From assembly GCA_022707945.1 (NCBI GenBank), contig JAKIZQ010000064.1, positions 299-6,285 on the forward strand: a DNA stretch of 5,987 nt, in the 5' to 3' direction. The DNA comes from Bdellovibrionales bacterium (GTDB lineage: Bacteria > Bdellovibrionota > JAFGOL01). Both the position numbers and the translations under genes were made by a program. Below the pieces are notes generated by a model, which had not been told where the DNA came from, did no database searches, and worked only from the letters and a program-made list of their open reading frames with translations. Positions 1 through 4,788 of this stretch are shown piece by piece; the stretch's first letter is position 1, and every line of letters begins with the position of its first letter.

Positions 1-1
1 A

Positions 2-1144
2 GGAAGAATTGAATCAGGCACTGTGAGCATTAATCAAAAACTAGTGATTATAAATGAAGATAACCAAATAAAAGAATTCGCTGTAACATCCATAGAAAAA
101 TTTGCAGGACTTAAAACAGAACGTGTAGATGAACTATCTGCAGGCAACATTGCACTGATCTCTGGGGCTGAAGCTGTTAACATAGGTGACACCATTTCTG
201 CTGTAGAAAATCCAGTTAGTTTACCAAGACTAAAAGTTGATCCACCTACAGTTGCAATGAGGATATCTGTAAACACATCACCTTTGGCAGGAACAGAAGG
301 TACTTACGTTACCACTAAAAAATTAGAGGAATTATTAGAAAAGGCCTGCCAGAACAACGTCTCACTCAAGATGGAAAGAACACAAAGCCCAGAAGTGTTC
401 CTATTAAAAGGCAGAGGAGAGCTACAATTAGTTATATTGTTCGAAGAATTACGTCGTAAAGGTTACGAGTTCATGCTTGGTTGTCCAGAGATAATACCAC
501 TAGAAAAAGATGGTCAACTCTTAGAGCCAGAAGAAACGCTTACCATAGACGTACCAGATAGTTTTGTTGGGGCTGTAACACAGATATTATCAGAAAGAGG
601 AGCTAGAATGGAAAGCATGGAACACATGCATGCCTCCTCTAGAGTAAGGCTTGGTTTTTCTATACCAACGAGGGGATTGTTCGGCATACGCTCACCAATG
701 TTAACCTTAACAAAAGGAGAAGCAGTTTTTTCTAGTAGTCTTAAAGGCTACATACCATATATGGGAAAACGTTTTAGCAGAAAAAACGGTGCACTCATAG
801 CAGACAGGCCCGGTGTTAGTGTACAGTACGGACTATTTCATCTTCAGGCTAGAGGAAAATTATTCATTAAAGAAGGCGAAAAAGTATACGAAGGCATGAT
901 ATTCGGCGAGCACAACAGAGCTAACGATCTTAATGCAGACGCAACAAAGTCAAAAAAACTTACCAATATGAGGGCCTCTGGTTCTGATGACTCAACCAAG
1001 CTAATAGAGATAAAAGCCATGGACCTTGATGAAGCAGTAGTGTGGATAGACGAAGACGAATGGGTAGAGGTAACACCTACTAATATAAGATTAAGAAAAG
1101 CCGAACTAAGAAGCAACTTCCGCAAGGTTATCAGAAATCAGTGA
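2..1144 (+). CDS. typA: TypA/BipA ribosome-associated translational GTPase, C-terminal part (5' end outside window)
   Basis: The frame is open from the first bases and reads GRIESGTV before the GTG at 23, matching the domain II region of TypA (GRI.RG.V). The GTG is therefore an internal Val and the gene begins upstream. About 380 of the usual ~600 residues are present: the end of the EF-Tu-like domain II, the EF-G-like domains III and V, and the TypA-specific C-terminal domain. Recognisable motifs are VDPPTVAMRISVNTSPLAG, GRGELQL, PTRGLFGIRSP, LQARGKLF, GEHNRANDLN, KKLTNMRASGSD and VEVTPTNIRLRK. The G domain (P-loop, switch regions) is not visible. TypA binds the ribosome at the EF-G site and supports 50S assembly and growth under cold or stress. 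The gene ends with TGA and converges with the nuclease gene 62 bp away. No strong terminator is visible between them. Family assignment is secure; the truncation is only the window edge. Confidence 0.96.
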   Translation, partial: GRIESGTVSINQKLVIINEDNQIKEFAVTSIEKFAGLKTERVDELSAGNIALISGAEAVNIGDTISAVENPVSLPRLKVDPPTVAMRISVNTSPLAGTEGTYVTTKKLEELLEKACQNNVSLKMERTQSPEVFLLKGRGELQLVILFEELRRKGYEFMLGCPEIIPLEKDGQLLEPEETLTIDVPDSFVGAVTQILSERGARMESMEHMHASSRVRLGFSIPTRGLFGIRSPMLTLTKGEAVFSSSLKGYIPYMGKRFSRKNGALIADRPGVSVQYGLFHLQARGKLFIKEGEKVYEGMIFGEHNRANDLNADATKSKKLTNMRASGSDDSTKLIEIKAMDLDEAVVWIDEDEWVEVTPTNIRLRKAELRSNFRKVIRNQ

Positions 1145-1206
1145 ATCTAGAATTGGGTCAGTTTTAAGTGAGGCACAAAATCCACCTCGATTACAGCGCT
1201 CTATGT

Positions 1207-2196
1207 TTATCTTTTCCTGCCAATGGCCAACAATAATTCTTCTTCAGTAGGTAGATATAGTTTATATCGTGATGCAAAGATCTGTTTGTTGTCTTTTGGA
1301 AGTGTGTATCGTACCACGGCATCTTTTTTATCCTCACAAAGAACAAGTCCAACTGTGGGATTGTCTCCTTTTTGTTTTACTTCACGATCGTAAAAATTCA
1401 CATACATCTGCATTTGACCTATATCCTGATGAACAAGCTCTCCTATTTTTAGATCAATAAGCACATAACACCTTAGGGCCGTATTATAAAACACAAGATC
1501 AATATAAAAATGTCCACCGTCTAATGTAATCCTCTTTTGGCGCGCTACAAATGTAAAACCCTTGCCTAGTTCCAACAAAAATTTCGAAAGATTATCTATA
1601 AGGGCTTGCTCCAGTTTATTCTCGTAAAGCTTTGCTTGAGGAGACAACCCTGTAAACTCCAACACATACGGATCCTTAATCATATCCTCATAAGCATTTA
1701 ATTCTTGTCCTTTTTGAGCCAATTTTAATAACCCTTTTTTATCCTTGCTTAGAGCAAGGCGCTCAAAAAGAAGAGAGCCTTTTTGACGCTCCAATTCTCG
1801 CGCTGACCATTTGTTTTTAATACATTCCACCTCGTAGAATGAGCGCGCTTGCGGTTTATCTATTCGCATTAAAATACGATAATGGGTCCAGCTCAATTCT
1901 CTACGCACTGAGTAGAGAATTGGGTATGTCTGATAAAATTGACGCATATTCCACAAATTACCATCAGAGAAACCCTTGCCAAACTTCTCAGACAACCGCT
2001 TAGACAGATCTTCAAGAAGCCTTTTCCCATATTCCGCTCTAGCTTTTCCTTTTTGTTCTTCCTCCACAATCTCGCGCCCAATGTGCCAGTACGCTACGAC
2101 CATCTCCGTATTAATAGCACGAACCAGACGCCCTCTGGCATCTTCAATAATTCTACTTATACGACCATATAGGTCCTGTTTATTTAGTTTAACCAT
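1207..2196 (-). CDS. YhcG/DUF1016-family PD-(D/E)XK nuclease
   Basis: The 329-residue product is close to the usual family length. Residues ~10-160 form the DUF1016 N-terminal domain, with VVAYWHIGREIVEEE, GKRLLEDLSKRLSEKFGKGFS and RRELSWTHYRILMRI typical of it. Residues ~185-320 form the nuclease fold: an alpha helix with E195, the strand FYIDLVFY with D233, the strand YVLIDLKIG with D248-x-K250, and Q261 in DIGQMQMY. All expected catalytic positions are present, so the enzyme looks intact. Proteins of this family are predicted DNA endonucleases related to Holliday-junction resolvases and restriction enzymes. The substrate is not established, and a defence role is only inference. The start is the ATG at 2196: a stop lies upstream in frame and no other start codon intervenes. 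Its ribosome site is poor (AAGG two bases from ATG) and sits in a hairpin. No methylase or partner gene is adjacent, so it appears to be a solitary gene, a pattern that fits horizontal acquisition. Confidence 0.92.
   Translation of the reverse strand: MVKLNKQDLYGRISRIIEDARGRLVRAINTEMVVAYWHIGREIVEEEQKGKARAEYGKRLLEDLSKRLSEKFGKGFSDGNLWNMRQFYQTYPILYSVRRELSWTHYRILMRIDKPQARSFYEVECIKNKWSARELERQKGSLLFERLALSKDKKGLLKLAQKGQELNAYEDMIKDPYVLEFTGLSPQAKLYENKLEQALIDNLSKFLLELGKGFTFVARQKRITLDGGHFYIDLVFYNTALRCYVLIDLKIGELVHQDIGQMQMYVNFYDREVKQKGDNPTVGLVLCEDKKDAVVRYTLPKDNKQIFASRYKLYLPTEEELLLAIGRKR
1894..1922. repeat. Perfect 11-bp inverted repeat inside the nuclease gene
   Basis: CAATTCTCTAC at 1894-1904 is exactly mirrored by GTAGAGAATTG at 1912-1922, with a 7-base loop. 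It lies in the codons for the YPILYSVRRELSW segment of the DUF1016 domain. A perfect stem this long is unlikely by chance in 29 bases. It could be an mRNA hairpin that affects translation, or a constraint from the encoded motif; its function is unknown. Confidence 0.85.
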
Positions 2197-2208
2197 GGCC
2201 TTATGGTT
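2191..2208 (-). promoter_or_regulatory. Inverted repeat spanning the nuclease start codon
   Basis: On the - strand AACCAT, a six-base spacer AAGGCC, and ATGGTT form a 6-bp stem. The right arm contains the ATG start codon and the spacer contains the only Shine-Dalgarno-like bases (AAGG). As RNA this would partly hide the initiation region. As DNA it is a symmetric site that a repressor could bind. Either reading points to weak or controlled expression of a potentially harmful nuclease. The structure is seen; the role is inferred. Confidence 0.45.
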
Positions 2209-2210
2209 GC

Positions 2211-2234
2211 AAAAAGGCCACTCACGGAGAGTGG
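2211..2234 (-). terminator. Terminator-like hairpin in the nuclease leader (possible attenuator)
   Basis: Read on the - strand, CCACTC, loop TCCGT and GAGTGG form a 6-bp GC-rich stem, followed by CC and TTTTT. This resembles a rho-independent terminator, but it lies 15-40 bases upstream of the nuclease ATG rather than after a gene. Its 3' arm (TGGCC) can also pair with GGCCA at the start codon, which would be mutually exclusive with the first hairpin. It may be an attenuator, or a terminator for unrelated - strand readthrough. Confidence 0.4.
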
Positions 2235-2281
2235 GTTAAGTTAAAGGCTGGGGTGTCGGGTTTTTATAGATTGTAGCTGAA

Positions 2282-2310
2282 TTGACTAGCTAATTTACCG
2301 CTGATATACA
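2282..2310 (+). promoter_or_regulatory. Extended -10 sigma-70 promoter for the cysteine-rich secreted protein
   Basis: TTGACT at 2282-2287 matches the -35 consensus at five of six bases. Exactly 17 bp later TATACA (2305-2310) forms the -10, preceded by TG at 2302-2303, the extended -10 element. Transcription would start near 2316-2318. The Shine-Dalgarno sequence AGAGAGG (2317-2323) would then lie at the very 5' end of the message, giving a leader of only about 14 bases. Confidence 0.7.
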
Positions 2311-2330
2311 AAATACAGAGAGGTAACTGT

Positions 2331-2702
2331 ATGAAAAAAACTATTCTAGCCTTACTCTCAACAACACTTATCTCCTGCACAGCGTCTGCAGAAGAATATT
2401 TTTATCAACTATCCGGATTTGCAGATAACTGCGGATGTAAAAATCAAAACGGATACAACCCAGTATGTCTTTCCTCGCCAACAAAAAAACTCAAAGCAAC
2501 AAATCAAAAAGACGCAATAAAAGAATTTAAAGAAAAAATATGCAAAGATGGTCAAGGACTCATAATGAAAGAATGCTCGTGCACAAAAATTAAAGACGAT
2601 AAAAAACTTGATAAAAACGATATTAAAAAATGCAGAATGGAAAAAGCAATTCTATTGAAAAAAATAAAACAAGACACAATAGTTGGGATAATTGGTTGCT
2701 AG
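2331..2702 (+). CDS. Small secreted cysteine-rich, lysine-rich protein, unknown function
   Basis: I do not recognise this 123-residue protein. The start ATG has AGAGAGG seven bases upstream and a strong promoter before that. Residues 1-20 are a signal peptide (MKKTILALLSTTLISCTASA). Two processing routes are plausible: lipoprotein cleavage before C16 (LISC lipobox) or signal peptidase I cleavage after ASA20. The mature part has eight cysteines (34, 36, 46, 71, 82, 84, 101, 123), including two CxC pairs (CGC and CSC), enough for four disulfides, and the last residue is Cys. It carries about 20 lysines in ~100 residues, so it should be strongly basic. Oxidative folding would place it in the periplasm or outside the cell. 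No known domain (Kazal, defensin-like, Sel1) fits the spacing convincingly. It stands alone, divergent from the nuclease gene. Confidence 0.8.
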   Translation: MKKTILALLSTTLISCTASAEEYFYQLSGFADNCGCKNQNGYNPVCLSSPTKKLKATNQKDAIKEFKEKICKDGQGLIMKECSCTKIKDDKKLDKNDIKKCRMEKAILLKKIKQDTIVGIIGC

Positions 2703-2703
2703 A

Positions 2704-2728
2704 GGGATGGGGGAGGGGGACCTTCGGG
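2704..2728 (+). other. G-quadruplex-type motif directly after the stop codon
   Basis: Four G runs (GGG, GGGGG, GGGGG, GGG) are separated by loops AT, A and ACCTTC, satisfying the G3+N1-7 rule on the + (coding) strand. It begins two bases after the TAG of the cysteine-rich gene, in otherwise AT-rich DNA. The ACC-TTCG-GGT part can alternatively form a small UUCG tetraloop hairpin. No T tract follows, so it is not a standard terminator, but it might mark the 3' end or stabilise the transcript. Confidence 0.55.
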
Positions 2729-2820
2729 TTATGAATTGAGTCCAGGGACGTTGTCAAGGTCATGAAAAGATTAAGTTTTATTAAAAACAACAAAGAGATA
2801 GTTTGTCTGTTTATTGTGTT

Positions 2821-2857
2821 CTACTACCACCTGTTTTGAGCTGTTTTTGTGTAGTAG
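2821..2857. repeat. Imperfect inverted repeat in the intergenic gap
   Basis: CTACTAC (2821-2827) is mirrored by GTAGTAG (2851-2857). Two further pairs (AC/GT) form if C2828 is bulged, around an 18-base T-rich loop. It lies between convergent genes. It may be a weak bidirectional transcript end or a protein site; nothing in the sequence decides between these. Confidence 0.4.
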
Positions 2858-2866
2858 TTGTCCTAA

Positions 2867-2883
2867 ATTAACCCAAGGTTAAT
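2867..2883. repeat. Perfect palindrome ATTAACC-CAA-GGTTAAT
   Basis: Two 7-bp arms flank a 3-base centre. The palindrome touches the stop codon of the putative 25-residue - strand reading frame. On the - strand it is followed only by TTAGG, so it is a poor intrinsic terminator. The symmetry also fits a dimeric regulator operator, though no promoter is obvious next to it. Confidence 0.5.
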
Positions 2884-2960
2884 CAAAGTTCAGACCAAAA
2901 CTTTTCAAACATATAATTTGCTACCACAAGCCCTGACATTAATCCTAATATAAACATCAT
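2883..2960 (-). CDS. Possible 25-residue hydrophobic membrane peptide
   Basis: The - strand reads MMFILGLMSGLVVANYMFEKFWSEL and then TGA. A Shine-Dalgarno GGAG lies six bases upstream of the ATG, a proper distance. Residues 2-18 form one hydrophobic stretch with a GLMSG (GxxxG) helix-packing motif, followed by a short amphipathic tail with two acidic residues and a Trp. It lies 84 bp downstream of the barrel protein gene in the same direction, although a hairpin terminator candidate stands between them. It could be a small membrane protein or a type I toxin-like peptide. A chance frame cannot be excluded at this length. I do not recognise the family. Confidence 0.35.
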   Translation of the reverse strand: MMFILGLMSGLVVANYMFEKFWSEL

Positions 2961-2975
2961 AATAAGCTCCGTTAT

Positions 2976-2998
2976 AAAAGAGTTCCAAAGCTCCTTTT
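2976..2998 (-). terminator. Probable hairpin terminator of the three-gene envelope operon
   Basis: On the - strand AAAAGGAGCTT, a TGG loop and AACTCTTTT form a stem of nine pairs with one bulged G and one bulged C, ending in TTTT. It lies 46 bp after the TAA of the barrel protein gene. Because both ends are A/T runs it could work in both directions, also stopping + strand transcription from the cysteine-rich gene. Stem strength is moderate. Confidence 0.45.
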
Positions 2999-3044
2999 AC
3001 GATTTGTTATTCATTGTCTCTTACAGCCCAATACTTTATGTTTC

Positions 3045-3800
3045 TTAAAAGAACCCTGCAAACGAAATTGGCATAAAAGCTACGTTAATGACCGTTGGTG
3101 AGAAAAAGAAAGTAAAATCTATGTAAGGCTTGTATACGAAGTTACCAAATAAAGGAAACCTCTTGCCAAAGTTTAAATCGATACCAAAAATTGTGTCAGA
3201 TAGATCTGCAACCTTTGCATATAAAAGACCAGCGCCCAAACCCACAAAAAAGGCATCCCTTATATCATGGTTAATAGGCAAGTTAAAAGTTGGCCCAACC
3301 ATAAAGCCAAGAGTTATAACGTCGCCAGATCCAAAACCAATGACAGGATCAATACCGATTTGTACATTATTTGCTACAAGAAAATCTAATCCAGCAGCTA
3401 TTGAAAAAGAATATGTAGTAGTACCAGCAGCTCTGGTAAGATTAAAACCCATAGAAGAAGCTCCAGATATTTCTATATTTGTATGTAAATCATCTAAACT
3501 TGAGTTATCTAATTCTGTATTAATCTCTTGTTCTGTACTTGCATCTACTTTTTTAATACTTTTTCCTTTCGTTTTAGACAGTTTATAACAGGCATCCGCA
3601 ATATCTTCTGCACAGGCTGTTGCATACATCTTTTGCTTATTATCCTTGGCCTCTATTAGTTCCCCTACCTTTATACAACTCTCAGAATTACCTTTTTGGC
3701 ATTTTTCCAACAGCACTTTTTTGTATTTTCCAAAATCATCTTTTTGATCACAAAACAAACTTGCTGAATAAAGAGAAAAAACGATTAGAAACAACTTCAT
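3045..3800 (-). CDS. Exported protein: Sel1-like cysteine-pair region plus outer-membrane beta-barrel
   Basis: The 251-residue product starts at an ATG with GAGG eight to nine bases upstream. Residues 1-~18 are a signal peptide. Residues ~25-76 are helical with two pairs spaced C-x7-C (C34/C42, C63/C71) in the setting CxxGNxxSCxKVGE and ACAEDIADACYKL, as in the cysteine-rich Sel1-like repeats of secreted Hcp-type proteins. These normally form one disulfide per helix hairpin. A polar, Ser/Asp-rich linker (~77-108) follows. Residues ~109-251 alternate hydrophobic and polar residues with Gly turns (NVQIGIDPVIGFGSG, VITLGFMVGP, AFFVGLGAGLLYAKV, FVYKPYIDFTFFF) and end in SFAGFF. A terminal Phe is the usual assembly signal for outer-membrane barrels, here roughly eight strands. 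The periplasmic helical part could bind a partner while the barrel anchors it. It is the last gene of the operon. Exact function is unknown. Confidence 0.8.
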   Translation of the reverse strand: MKLFLIVFSLYSASLFCDQKDDFGKYKKVLLEKCQKGNSESCIKVGELIEAKDNKQKMYATACAEDIADACYKLSKTKGKSIKKVDASTEQEINTELDNSSLDDLHTNIEISGASSMGFNLTRAAGTTTYSFSIAAGLDFLVANNVQIGIDPVIGFGSGDVITLGFMVGPTFNLPINHDIRDAFFVGLGAGLLYAKVADLSDTIFGIDLNFGKRFPLFGNFVYKPYIDFTFFFSPTVINVAFMPISFAGFF

Positions 3801-3818
3801 CGTGTGTACCTCATTTTT

Positions 3819-4034
3819 TTATTTTCTTAAGCGAATGTCCGTAAGCGTTGTCTTCTTTGGCCCTTTGTTTTCTGTTACTTTTTTGTATTTATTTATACTG
3901 TAATCTTGTGGTTGGCTAGAAGATAAAATTGTATCAGGACGCTCCTCTTCTATACGTTCACTACCTAAAAGTTCCACCCCAAAAAGATTTCCTCCAATAA
4001 ATAAGCTAAAACTAATCACCGTTAATAATCTCAT
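3819..4034 (-). CDS. Small exported protein of 71 residues, unknown
   Basis: The chosen start is the ATG at 4034, with GGAGG four to five bases upstream and 19 bp after the lipoprotein stop. A longer version from 4064 would place that Shine-Dalgarno sequence inside the coding region and bury the signal peptide. Residues 1-19 (MRLLTVISFSLFIGGNLFG) are a clear signal peptide, with cleavage likely before VELLG. The mature ~52 residues are hydrophilic and look disordered: an acidic patch (SERIEEERPD), then a Ser/Gln stretch, then a basic tail (NKYKKVTENKGPKK, RLRK). There is no Cys and no known domain. The middle position in an envelope operon, with an 18-bp spacer to the barrel gene, suggests a periplasmic accessory or linker peptide; that is inference from context only. 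Confidence 0.68.
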   Translation of the reverse strand: MRLLTVISFSLFIGGNLFGVELLGSERIEEERPDTILSSSQPQDYSINKYKKVTENKGPKKTTLTDIRLRK

Positions 4035-4053
4035 AAATCCTCCATATTTTTTG

Positions 4054-4737
4054 CTAATACTCATTTATAATAGTTCCAGAACCTGCTTCATCTATCGAAG
4101 TTATTGATAACGATTCAACTGTTTCCCCTAACAAAACCCAAACTGGACCAGCTGGTAATGCTGGGTCACTAGCAAATCTAATCCCAATATCATAAGTGTT
4201 AGTTGGATAAGTCGGTACATTATATAAATGGAAAACTTCTGAGGAAGCTAAAGCAGATGAAAGAATGTTATCGCCCCAAGAATCACTAGTGGTTGGAGAA
4301 ACATAAATTTCAGTTATAGAATCAGAGGGAATAAAATTGTTTAGCAACGCAATTGATCCTGTAAAGCTGGCGTTGTTTACATATAAATCATAAGTTTGTT
4401 CTTCAAGTATCTCTGCATCATACAAATATCCAGAATAAGTACTAATGGGTCTTATCGCCCTTACCTTAACATCATAAGTTCCTGTAGGAACATCTTCCAA
4501 ATCTCCGTAAGTCCCAGGCAGTAATGTCTCTGACATCTGGTTAACCCCCCAAGTTGTAGTTCCTTGTGGTGATAGATAACCCTCGTCGATTGGTACAGTA
4601 GCATCGTTGTGTAATCTTATTGTGCCATTAGTAACTTTAGAAGCTGGGTCGTCTGCGAGATTACCGTCACCTCCTCCGCAATTTAAGATAAATGCTGTAG
4701 ACATGAAAAACAGAAAATAGAACTTTAGTTTTTTCAT
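4054..4737 (-). CDS. Probable lipoprotein with two copies of a beta-rich WG-x-N module
   Basis: The 227-residue product starts at an ATG with a near-perfect AGGAGG five bases upstream. Residues 1-19 are a signal peptide ending in FILN, then C20 followed by GGG, a lipoprotein-like anchor. The lipobox is loose (Asn at -1, Ile at -3), so lipidation is likely but not certain. The mature part holds an internal duplication. Residues ~37-95 read NGTIRLHN ... YLSPQGTTTWGVNQ ... LLPG ... VPTGTYDVKVRA. Residues ~126-188 read TGSIALLNN ... EIYVSPTTSDSWGDN ... NVPTYPTNTYDIGIRF. Shared features are the I-x-L-x-N strand, Y-[LV]-S-P, W-G-x-N, V-P-T and T-Y-D-[VI]. These suggest two small beta-sandwich domains facing the periplasm or cell surface. 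It is first in the envelope operon, and the IS element ends 13 bp upstream of its ATG, having removed its original promoter region. Confidence 0.82.
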   Translation of the reverse strand: MKKLKFYFLFFMSTAFILNCGGGDGNLADDPASKVTNGTIRLHNDATVPIDEGYLSPQGTTTWGVNQMSETLLPGTYGDLEDVPTGTYDVKVRAIRPISTYSGYLYDAEILEEQTYDLYVNNASFTGSIALLNNFIPSDSITEIYVSPTTSDSWGDNILSSALASSEVFHLYNVPTYPTNTYDIGIRFASDPALPAGPVWVLLGETVESLSITSIDEAGSGTIINEY

Positions 4738-4742
4738 TTGGC

Positions 4743-4748
4743 CCTCCT
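4743..4748 (-). promoter_or_regulatory. Shine-Dalgarno sequence that fixes the lipoprotein start
   Basis: AGGAGG on the - strand is five bases from the ATG at 4737. This is why the longer GTG start inside the IS end is not used. Only two bases separate this site from the IS boundary at 4751, so the insertion just missed destroying translation of the operon. Confidence 0.85.
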
Positions 4749-4750
4749 GT

Positions 4751-4776
4751 TGACCTGCCCCTATAATTGCTACCAC
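4751..4776. repeat. IS3 terminal inverted repeat, right end (IRR, downstream of orfB)
   Basis: The + strand begins TGACCTGCCCC and ends TGCTACCAC. Compared with the other end, the first 11 bases are identical and the last nine differ by one (A versus G). The central A/T-C stretch differs, with one base of length difference. It contains the -10 element of the outward promoter candidate. Confidence 0.9.
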
Positions 4777-4788
4777 TTTTTATGTTAA
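4760..4788 (-). promoter_or_regulatory. Outward-facing promoter candidate at the IS end
   Basis: On the - strand TTAACA (4783-4788, five of six to the -35 consensus) is followed after exactly 17 bp by TATAGG (4760-4765, four of six to the -10). The -35 overlaps the last codons of orfB and the -10 lies in the terminal repeat. Transcription would start near 4753, giving about 16 bases of leader including the AGGAGG before the lipoprotein ATG. The match is suggestive rather than strong. Confidence 0.45.

Noticed and set aside
23..25. GTG as the start of typA
   Set aside because: The seven in-frame codons before it (GRIESGT) continue the TypA domain II motif, so the gene starts outside the window and is not truncated biologically.
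1893..2239. Overlapping frames on both strands within the nuclease gene
   Set aside because: They are shadows of a gene with intact conserved domains; none has a ribosome site or recognisable motif.
2241..2268. GGCTGGGGTGTCGGGTTTTT as a + strand terminator
   Set aside because: It has a T run but no upstream stem and no + strand gene before it.
2762..2839. Plus-strand 25-residue hydrophobic frame (MKRLSFIKNNKEIVC...)
   Set aside because: The AAGG is only two bases from the ATG, too close for normal initiation, and no promoter is visible; kept as chance.
3130..3588. Plus-strand frame of 152 codons
   Set aside because: It is antisense to the Sel1-like/barrel protein, has no ribosome site and its composition looks like a reverse-complement shadow.
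4062..4064. Upstream ATG for the 71-residue protein (81 residues)
   Set aside because: It has no Shine-Dalgarno sequence of its own and places the GGAGG and the signal peptide inside the coding region.
4774..4776. GTG start giving a 240-residue lipoprotein
   Set aside because: It lies inside the IS terminal repeat and would bury both the signal peptide and the AGGAGG site; the ATG at 4737 is far better.
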